Positions 22,332 through 29,417 of a stretch of DNA of 29,417 nt are shown in pieces. Under the pieces are notes generated by a model that worked only from the letters and a program-made list of their open reading frames with translations, did no database searches and was not told where the DNA came from. The position numbers and the translations under genes are program-made. The first letter of the stretch is position 1. Each line of letters starts with the position of its first letter. Source of the DNA: a virus; IMG/VR virus record IMGVR_UViG_3300027801_000115, positions 1 to 29,417 of that record. One strand, 5' to 3'.

Positions 22332-22847
22332 ATGTCAAGGACACTCGACTTTAAACAATATTTAGGTGGGGCCGACAACGTTCAAATGATTGAAATGTTG
22401 CCCGATCACCAAAGAACATTCACATATAATTACGACACAGATATTACTAATTATAATTTCACAGCAAATTATTCTAGTATTGTAGTCGATGCAATAACTT
22501 ACAATATTAACAATGGCGAACCAAACTTTGCTAGTAGTAACGTAATTGGATACGTTGGTGCAGTATCTACTTCAGTGCCAGGTGCTAACATAGTTAAAAC
22601 AAATGCAACTGCAGGCACAGTTGATTTCACAATTCCTAAAAACAGATACACTGGACCTTTAATTCCAGATGCTAGAACTAATGTAGTTATTACTATAGTA
22701 GAATTTACATGGGAAAACACTATCCCAACAGTTAACACATTTGATAGTCACAGGTGGGCAATTATAGAAAGATATAGTGCGGACGTAACAGCAGGTAATC
22801 CTACTTCCGATGCAAGTTTCGTAGCTATAACAACAACAGGAGTTTAA
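22332..22847 (+). CDS. Tail-associated protein of unknown function, 171 aa
   Basis: AGGAG lies about 9 bases before the ATG. The product starts SRTLDFKQYLGGADN and then is beta-rich (NYNFTANYSSIVVDAITYNI, then TAGTVDFTIPKNRYTGPLIP). It ends shortly after HRWAIIERYSADVTAG. The single-domain beta fold directly upstream of the large fibre suggests an adaptor that attaches the fibre to the tail tip. This comes from position only; no family is recognised. Confidence 0.65.
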   Translation: MSRTLDFKQYLGGADNVQMIEMLPDHQRTFTYNYDTDITNYNFTANYSSIVVDAITYNINNGEPNFASSNVIGYVGAVSTSVPGANIVKTNATAGTVDFTIPKNRYTGPLIPDARTNVVITIVEFTWENTIPTVNTFDSHRWAIIERYSADVTAGNPTSDASFVAITTTGV

Positions 22848-22848
22848 C

Positions 22849-25800
22849 ATGGCTTCTTCAAATATAACTGTCACAGTAGCAACATCTAATGTTGCAGTAA
22901 GTAATGACCAAACAAACGTAACAGTAAGTTCAGCAATATCCAATGTTACAGTTAGTAATACAGCAGTTGTCACAAACGCTGACATAAGATCAGCTTTAAG
23001 CGGTGGGTATGGCATAACATACTCTAATGTATCAGGTGTTATACAAACAGCTAACAGTGACGTTACAGCTTTGTCTAGTGTTACTAATGCAGGCGGAGAT
23101 GGTAGTTTATCTTATGTGGGTTCCACAGGTGTATTCACATACACTGGACCAAGTGCAACAGAAACAAGAGCACACTTTAGTGCAACAGCACCTATAACAT
23201 TAGCTAGTGGTGTAATTGGCATTAATGCAAATGCTTTATTCTCAGGCAAGACCACAGACGACCTTACAGAAGGTTCAACAAACTTATATTACACTAATGC
23301 AAGAGTAAACGCTTACATTATTGATAATGGATTAGACTTTAACGCAGAAAAAGTAGATGACCGTGTTGCTGACTTAATGGTAGCAGGCGCTAACTTAACA
23401 TACACTTATGATGATGCCGCAAATAGTCTAACATTAACTCAACAATTAAAAACACAAGATATTACAGAAGGCACAAACTTATACTTTACTGATAGTAGAG
23501 TGCATAATGCTATTGCAGAGGTTACTGACAACGGAACAGTTGCTGGTAACATTACTCTAGATTTAGCAAGTAATATAACGCATTCAGCAAACATTTCGGG
23601 CAATATAACAAACATTAGTTTTACTAATACTCCTTCCACTGGATACCAAGCAACAGTTATATTAACACAAGATTCATCAGGTGGACATGTTATTGACCCA
23701 ACATATTTTAGTAATTGGGAATTTACAGACAATTACAAAACATTCGATACAAGTCCTGGTGACCAAAACATAGTAACAGTTCTCAACGATGGTTCAACAA
23801 CTTATGCTAGTGTAGTAGGTTTCAAGAGCAGTAACTTTACAACAGATTCAGTTCCAGAAGGCTCAACTAACTTATACTATACAAATGCTAGGGCAAATAG
23901 TGCAATACAAGACCAATTAGACAGTTATACAAGCATTATAAGTTCAAGTGCTAATGTTACTACTACTGCAAACGTAAGCGGTGCATTTATTTTAGGCGAC
24001 GGTAGTCAATTGACTAACATGCCACAAACACTAACCAACGCACAAGTTATTTCACACATTGCAACAGGTCCACTCTCAGTGGGTGGCAATTTGTCTGTGA
24101 CTGGCAATATTGATGCGACTGGTAATATCAATTACCAAAACGTTACAGACTTATATGTAACAGACCAAAAGATTACACTGAATGCAAATGCAACAACAGA
24201 TGCTACAGTAGAAATAATTTCAAACAGACCGCAAAGCACACATAATGCTATAATATCATGGAATGAACCATCAGAAAAATGGACATTCATGAATGGTGAC
24301 AACGTTTACCAAGACATACTTACAACAACGCAAGTAATTACAGAATCTAGAGGTTCAATAAGCACGGCAACTCCGGCAAGTGCAAGTGGCGGTGGTGCAT
24401 TAGCATATAATTCATCAACTGGCGCATTCACATTTACTCCATCAGTTCCAGGCATACAATTAAATGCTTTAAGTGTATCAACAGGATCAGCAAGTGGTAG
24501 TGGCTCTTTAGCATATGATAACAGTAATGGACAATTTGCTTTTGCTCCTGCTGACTTATCAAGCCTTATATCATTAAGTGCATTAAGCACAACTACAGCA
24601 AGTGCAAGTGGTGGTGGCAGTTTAGCATATGACAACAGTTCAGGCGTATTCACTTTTGCTCCGGCAGAAGTAAGAACAGATCCTCAAATAAGAGGACTAC
24701 TAAGCACAACAACAGCTACAGCAAGTGGCGGTGGAAGTTTAGCATACGATAATAGTAGTGGTGTGTTTACTTTTGCTCCAGCAGATGATACAGCTGGTGT
24801 AGTTGCAATCACAAATGATACTTCAACTAACGCAACAGTTTATCCAGTGTTTAGTCCAGCAAGTAGTGGTGACAATGCATTAAAAGTAAGTGATTCGAAA
24901 CTATACTTTAATGTTGCATCAGGTGACTTTAATATTGCAGGAAAAGTAAGTGCTTCAGAATTAATTAATACAACAGCAGTAACAAGCTCTGCAGGTAGTA
25001 GTCTACAACTTAAAGGTCAAACAGACGGTATTAAGTTAAACACAACACTTTCTAGTGTTGAGAGTAAACTGTTTGATATAGACACAACTGGTTATAGTGT
25101 TGCAGATGCAGACTTGGCCAGTCAAAACATTACAACGGTAAATACACCACAAATATTATGTGTATTGGCCTTTACATCAGGTTCAACCACAGCAACAGTA
25201 ACACCGCTGTTTGCTGGACTAGGTATGTATATTGGTATACAACAAGTTGGTGGCGGCTTTGGTGATTTTAATAGTGCTTATGTTGTAGGTGACAGCAGTT
25301 TAGAAAATGCATTAACAACATCAGGTAATAACTGGAACGGTGGTGCAACACCATCTCAAATATGGGACGGCAGTGGTAAATTAGCAGGTTGGGGCATATA
25401 TGATGTAACTACAGCTAGTTCAACTACCTACATGAGTGCCGCTGGACACATTGCTAGTATAAGCGGAAATAATGTAACATTAAGTGAAGCGGCATTAGCC
25501 ACTGGTGGCGGTGCATGTCTATTAATTCCAGGTGCATTTAGTAGCACACAAAACTTTGGAATGCGTATTACAGCTGATACGGCAACTACAGGCTTGCCTT
25601 ACGGTTACGCTCAAACTGCCTACAATGCTTATGACTTACCAGAGACACTAAGCAACGTAACACTTGATAGAGTAAGTTATGGTAATACTTCCACAGTAGA
25701 CATGGCTAACGTTGTGATGCGTCACAGTGCAGATATACAAACTGGACCAGACAGTGCAATTAGAATACCAAGAGCAATGCTTATTGGTGCAAATGCTACA

Positions 25801-26928
25801 CCAGATTTATTAAGTGTTGGCACAAATACACTATTTCCAGCAACAAGCACATTAGGTATTACTGTAGAACAAGACGGCTTAACAAACTATGGTCCAGTAG
25901 AAACTATACCTCAAATGAAGGTGATGTTTAACAACTACAAAACAGGCAGTTTAGCAAGTCAAACAGCATACCCTAACTGGAGTCAGTTCTTAGGACAAGG
26001 TGGAAATGCTACGGTAGACATGAAGTTCCTAGGTGCACCAAACTTTAACTTTAAGTTGTTAGGTGGCACAAAAGATGCAATTGCTTCTACATCTCCCGGT
26101 GATATTCCAGGAAGAATTACTTGGAACCCATCAATAACAACTGGATCAAGTGGAGCAGACCAGTTTAATCCTCCAGCAAGTATTACAGCAATGATTGGCG
26201 GTGTAGGTGATCCTACTACCCTTGCTAATACAGATGTTTATTTACAAAGCACATCACCAAATTCTTTCAGATCCGGTCCTTTATATGGAACTTTGCAAGG
26301 TAGTGCGGTTGGCGGCTCAATACCAACAACGTTCTTAGCAAGTAAATCCGGAACAACAACAATAGCACCCGGACCTTTTGGCAAAATTAGTTTAAGACCA
26401 GCAAGAGATTATGCTGACTCTGGCTCAGCAACAACTTATGTTGCTAACAGATACGCTAATGAGTTGCATGAATATCATGAATTCCTTGGTGCAGGATGGG
26501 GAAACACCATCGCCAGAACAGGAACACTAGTAGAGATACAGCCTAAGTCAGGCCAGACTAATGGAGTTACACCAGGTGCATCAGACTTTAACTATGATTC
26601 AAAAGGTGATAGCACATTAAGAATTAAAACGCATAATGCAAACTCAACTGTTAAATCAAGTTGGGACATAACAAATAGTCAAAGCACTGGTAAATTATCA
26701 ATAGTTAATTCAATAAATGAAAGTTCACTTGCAACAGCAGTAACTATTGATAGTGCCAAAACAGAGTTTAATCAAAGGATAAGATTACAAAACTTAACTA
26801 CCACAGAGATTAACGCATTGGTTGGACCAGCAGATGGTGATATGGTTTACAACACAACATTAGACAAAGTGTGCGTCTACAGTGGAAGCACAGACGGTTG
26901 GCAACAAGTCTCAAGCACGGCAATGTAA
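22849..26928 (+). CDS. Large tail fibre protein with internal repeats
   Basis: The 1,359-aa product is rich in Ser, Thr, Ala, Asn and Gly. The N-terminus is a run of 'SNVTVS'-like strands. Three copies of a marine-phage fibre motif follow (EGSTNLYYTNARVNA, EGTNLYFTDSRVHNA, EGSTNLYYTNARANSA). Four tandem units of the form ASGGGSLAYDNSSGVFTFAP occupy about residues 505-644. A large unique region of about 600 residues comes next, and a C-terminal fibre ending, LTTTEINALVGPADGDMVYN, precedes the final ~30 residues. It is likely a trimeric receptor-binding fibre. CAGGAG precedes the ATG. Confidence 0.88.
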   Translation: MASSNITVTVATSNVAVSNDQTNVTVSSAISNVTVSNTAVVTNADIRSALSGGYGITYSNVSGVIQTANSDVTALSSVTNAGGDGSLSYVGSTGVFTYTGPSATETRAHFSATAPITLASGVIGINANALFSGKTTDDLTEGSTNLYYTNARVNAYIIDNGLDFNAEKVDDRVADLMVAGANLTYTYDDAANSLTLTQQLKTQDITEGTNLYFTDSRVHNAIAEVTDNGTVAGNITLDLASNITHSANISGNITNISFTNTPSTGYQATVILTQDSSGGHVIDPTYFSNWEFTDNYKTFDTSPGDQNIVTVLNDGSTTYASVVGFKSSNFTTDSVPEGSTNLYYTNARANSAIQDQLDSYTSIISSSANVTTTANVSGAFILGDGSQLTNMPQTLTNAQVISHIATGPLSVGGNLSVTGNIDATGNINYQNVTDLYVTDQKITLNANATTDATVEIISNRPQSTHNAIISWNEPSEKWTFMNGDNVYQDILTTTQVITESRGSISTATPASASGGGALAYNSSTGAFTFTPSVPGIQLNALSVSTGSASGSGSLAYDNSNGQFAFAPADLSSLISLSALSTTTASASGGGSLAYDNSSGVFTFAPAEVRTDPQIRGLLSTTTATASGGGSLAYDNSSGVFTFAPADDTAGVVAITNDTSTNATVYPVFSPASSGDNALKVSDSKLYFNVASGDFNIAGKVSASELINTTAVTSSAGSSLQLKGQTDGIKLNTTLSSVESKLFDIDTTGYSVADADLASQNITTVNTPQILCVLAFTSGSTTATVTPLFAGLGMYIGIQQVGGGFGDFNSAYVVGDSSLENALTTSGNNWNGGATPSQIWDGSGKLAGWGIYDVTTASSTTYMSAAGHIASISGNNVTLSEAALATGGGACLLIPGAFSSTQNFGMRITADTATTGLPYGYAQTAYNAYDLPETLSNVTLDRVSYGNTSTVDMANVVMRHSADIQTGPDSAIRIPRAMLIGANATPDLLSVGTNTLFPATSTLGITVEQDGLTNYGPVETIPQMKVMFNNYKTGSLASQTAYPNWSQFLGQGGNATVDMKFLGAPNFNFKLLGGTKDAIASTSPGDIPGRITWNPSITTGSSGADQFNPPASITAMIGGVGDPTTLANTDVYLQSTSPNSFRSGPLYGTLQGSAVGGSIPTTFLASKSGTTTIAPGPFGKISLRPARDYADSGSATTYVANRYANELHEYHEFLGAGWGNTIARTGTLVEIQPKSGQTNGVTPGASDFNYDSKGDSTLRIKTHNANSTVKSSWDITNSQSTGKLSIVNSINESSLATAVTIDSAKTEFNQRIRLQNLTTTEINALVGPADGDMVYNTTLDKVCVYSGSTDGWQQVSSTAM
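24361..24780 (+). repeat. Tandem coding repeats in the tail fibre
   Basis: Four imperfect units begin near 24370, 24480, 24590 and 24711, each coding a Gly/Ser-rich turn followed by LAY(D/N)N(S)-x-G-x-F-x-F-x-P. Unit spacing is about 110-120 bases. The DNA differs at many silent positions, so selection seems to act on the protein. A related earlier unit lies near 23086-23150. Confidence 0.8.
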
Positions 26929-26959
26929 TTGTTAGTGCATAGTATAAAGGATATAAGTC

Positions 26960-29417
26960 ATGAGTAATTGGCAGTTCGGAACATTTACAAATAGATTACA
27001 TCCGGATAGCGATGGGCTTGAAAGCGATTTAATTTTTCCTGTTGATATCGATGTGTCTCAAAAAGCAGGCTTACTATTACCTGTTAGTGGAAATGTGGAT
27101 ATTGAAGTATTTTGGGGTGACGGAACTTCTAATGTATACAATCAAACAGGCATTGCAAATACGGTAACAAATTTTGCTTCAGCGTCTAATCCTAAACACA
27201 CTTATGCAGAAACTGGAACTTATGTAGTTGCAACACGTGGTAATGTTTCAAACATTAAAGCAATCACAGACAACAGTTTAGCTAATAACAATCCTTACAT
27301 TACTACATTTACTAGTGTAGGCACTGGTAGTAGAGCTAATGCATTTGATTTAAGTTTTGAAAACAAAGAAAACCAAATACTTGGATTACCTGATTTCCTA
27401 CCAAGTTTTATAAAAAAAGTAAAGTTTGCTAATTGCACAACATTACCCGCAAGTATTACAAAATGGAATACATCTGCGGTAATAGACTTTAGTGATTGCT
27501 TTAAAGATGCAAACTATACAGGAAACATATCCAATTGGAACTTATACAATGCAGAATTAAGTGCTAACATGTTTGCTGGATCAACTAACTCCACAGTAAA
27601 TATAAAAGACTGGGTAGTAACTGATAACAAAGCAAATGGTGTAAACCAATTGTTCTCATCTACTACAGGCTTTCAAGGTGACATGAGTAACTGGTCATTT
27701 AACAACAGCACAATACTATACGGCTTAACAAGTGGATCCACAGACTTTAAAGGCAACATGAGTGGCTGGAATGTAAGTGCTATCAATAACACAACTGCTA
27801 ATAATTGGAAATTGTTTAGTGGTTCAACTACCGCACAACCTAATTTAAACAATTGGACGTTAAGCAATGCAACAAACATACATGGATTGTTTGATGGTTC
27901 CAATAACGTTACAGTTGATATTAACACATGGAATGGATTACAAGACTATATCATTACCGTAGCAGGAAGATCGGGCACTAACAAAGGACATTTGTTTGCT
28001 AATGCTACATTGCCAACATTAACACAACCTAATATTACAAATTACAGTGAATTGTTTGCTGGTGTTGATAACATTGTCGACTCCGGGGGTAATGGTAATC
28101 TAGATACATGGGATATGTCATCAGTAACAAACATAAGCGGATTGTTTACGGGTGCTTTAGACCTAGATGCTAACATATCAGCTTGGAGTAGCACATTACA
28201 AACTGGCATAGATATGAGTAGGCTAGCCGATGGTGCTAATGAAGGCGATGGTAATGACTACTTACGATTAAATTTATCAGACTGGGACGTAAGCGATTCA
28301 AATTGTTCTAAAATGTTTGCTAATACTGGAAGTATGAGAGGCAATTTATATAATTGGAACTTCTCTACAAGCACTAATGCAACTGAGATGTTTGCAAATG
28401 CCGAGTTCACGCTGGCAAATGTAGATGGTTGGAATATGAGTAACCTCACTTTAAATACTAATACAACAATGTTTAAAGATGCCTCAAACATTCGCATAAA
28501 AGGATTAAGCAATGTAACATTTCCAACAAATTCAAATTTTTTCTTTAAAGATGCAAACTCAATCATAAGTGAACCATTAAATAATTTAAGCCTAACAGGT
28601 GCTACTAATATAAATGGATTCTTTAAAGGTGTTAATGTAGTAAGTTCAGATGCATCTGCTAATCTAGATTACTTAGATATAAGTTCAGTAACAAGTATGG
28701 ACGAAATGTTTGCAAATGTAGGAGCTATGTTTGGACAATGGAATAATGTGACAATACCAATAACTACATCAATTACAAATATGTTCCATGGATCAACGTT
28801 AGGACAAAGTGCAAACTTTAAAAATTGGGATTTACAAGGTAGAGCAGACTTAGATGGCGTATTAGCCAATGCTGGAACTGGAAATGCCCCATTAATGACT
28901 GGATGGGACGTTTCAGACGTTACCAGTTTAGCAAATAGTTTTGTGGGTTCAAGTAGTAACATTGATATTAGCTCTTGGATTGTTGGATCACAAGATCTTT
29001 CATATATGTTCCAAGGCGTTGTTAGAGGACATGATAGCTCTAGCGGATCATTAAATGACTGGGATATGAGTGGTGTAACAAATTTAACAGGATTTTCAAA
29101 AAATGTTACAACGCAAAGTGCGTTAGTCTCTACTGATTTAACATGGCAGTTAGGTAACATAAGTTTAGAATCATTTGCAGAAGATACAAGATATTTTAAA
29201 ATGAACATATTACAAAATGATGGTGCTGAAAGTGTTAATATAAGCAACGTTACTAGCATGAAAAACATGTTTAAAAATGCAGACGAAATGTCTACACCAT
29301 ATACAACAGTTAGCGGAGTATTTCCAAACTTAACAACTATGGAAGGCATTTACCGTGATGCAAGTTTTGACAATGAATTTCCTGACCAGCACCGGTTGGA
29401 AAACATCATTGCACCTA
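26960..29417 (+). CDS. PKD plus BspA-like repeat protein, N-terminal part (continues at base 1)
   Basis: AAAGGAT precedes ATG 26960. The frame stays open to the window end and joins the frame at 1-1304 across the closure, giving 1,091 aa. Residues about 45-97 look like a PKD/Ig-type module: VEVFWGDG-like (IEVFWGDGTSN) followed by KHTYAETGTYVVAT. From about residue 160 on come BspA-type units built on 'W-D/N-V/L/M' (ISNWNLYNAE, MSGWNVSAIN, LDTWDMSSVTN, LSDWDVSDSN, MTGWDVSDVTS). PKD plus BspA-like repeats occurs in bacterial surface adhesins. Its place after the main fibre suggests a second host-contact protein. Confidence 0.87.
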   Translation, partial: MSNWQFGTFTNRLHPDSDGLESDLIFPVDIDVSQKAGLLLPVSGNVDIEVFWGDGTSNVYNQTGIANTVTNFASASNPKHTYAETGTYVVATRGNVSNIKAITDNSLANNNPYITTFTSVGTGSRANAFDLSFENKENQILGLPDFLPSFIKKVKFANCTTLPASITKWNTSAVIDFSDCFKDANYTGNISNWNLYNAELSANMFAGSTNSTVNIKDWVVTDNKANGVNQLFSSTTGFQGDMSNWSFNNSTILYGLTSGSTDFKGNMSGWNVSAINNTTANNWKLFSGSTTAQPNLNNWTLSNATNIHGLFDGSNNVTVDINTWNGLQDYIITVAGRSGTNKGHLFANATLPTLTQPNITNYSELFAGVDNIVDSGGNGNLDTWDMSSVTNISGLFTGALDLDANISAWSSTLQTGIDMSRLADGANEGDGNDYLRLNLSDWDVSDSNCSKMFANTGSMRGNLYNWNFSTSTNATEMFANAEFTLANVDGWNMSNLTLNTNTTMFKDASNIRIKGLSNVTFPTNSNFFFKDANSIISEPLNNLSLTGATNINGFFKGVNVVSSDASANLDYLDISSVTSMDEMFANVGAMFGQWNNVTIPITTSITNMFHGSTLGQSANFKNWDLQGRADLDGVLANAGTGNAPLMTGWDVSDVTSLANSFVGSSSNIDISSWIVGSQDLSYMFQGVVRGHDSSSGSLNDWDMSGVTNLTGFSKNVTTQSALVSTDLTWQLGNISLESFAEDTRYFKMNILQNDGAESVNISNVTSMKNMFKNADEMSTPYTTVSGVFPNLTTMEGIYRDASFDNEFPDQHRLENIIAP
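28932..29417. repeat. Terminal direct repeat, right copy (closure overlap)
   Basis: This is the right copy of bases 1-486, with the three silent differences listed for the left copy. It lets the 28,931-bp circle be closed in frame through the BspA-like gene. Confidence 0.93.

Noticed and set aside
22849-28931. Diversity-generating retroelement acting on the fibre or adhesin
   Set aside because: No reverse transcriptase and no template/variable repeat pair; the adhesin-end repeat is the closure overlap.

Overview
The window is a complete, circularly closed genome of a small tailed bacteriophage. Bases 1-486 recur at 28932-29417 with three mismatches, and a reading frame that starts at 26960 runs off the right end and continues in frame at base 1 (stop at 1304). 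The unit genome is therefore 28,931 bp and the cut point is arbitrary. The DNA is A+T-rich, the genes are tightly packed with many ATGA/TAATG overlaps, and every convincing protein gene is on the + strand. Head and tail genes follow a lambda/HK97-like order, with a tape measure protein, a lambda-type G/GT frameshift and no sheath or baseplate wedge genes. This points to a siphovirus. The composition and fibre style resemble marine phages of A+T-rich hosts, but the host is inferred, not shown.

Layout. (1) 26960 through the junction to 1304: a 1,091-aa PKD plus BspA-like repeat protein. (2) 1304-2255: four small genes ending in a coiled-coil/one-TM holin-like protein, then a terminator near 2490. 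(3) 2619-4476: small unrecognised genes around a ~540-nt non-coding block (3350-3888) that looks like a large folded RNA. (4) 4533-8237: packaging operon with a small-terminase candidate, a two-TM holin-like protein, two HNH endonuclease-like genes, the large terminase and small genes, ending in a terminator at 8302-8338. (5) 8238-8902: non-coding, with a minus-strand tRNA-Asn(GTT), a perfect-consensus leftward promoter and a folded region it would transcribe. (6) 8903-13919: portal, scaffold, major capsid, connector, tail terminator and major tail protein, then a terminator. (7) 14004-22248: tail assembly chaperones (slippery GGGAAAG), HK97 gp10-like protein, tape measure, two tail-tip proteins, a GNAT acetyltransferase, a J-like tip protein and a fibre-assembly-like protein. 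(8) 22332-28931: adaptor, 1,359-aa fibre and the BspA-like protein.

Together the genes encode packaging, a head, a long flexible tail and an elaborate host-contact apparatus. No polymerase, helicase, primase, nucleotide-metabolism gene, integrase, repressor or recognisable endolysin is visible, although the genome closes on itself. The best candidates for something undescribed are the folded RNA at 3350-3888, with two long-range loop pairings, and the leftward RNA unit at 8340-8573.
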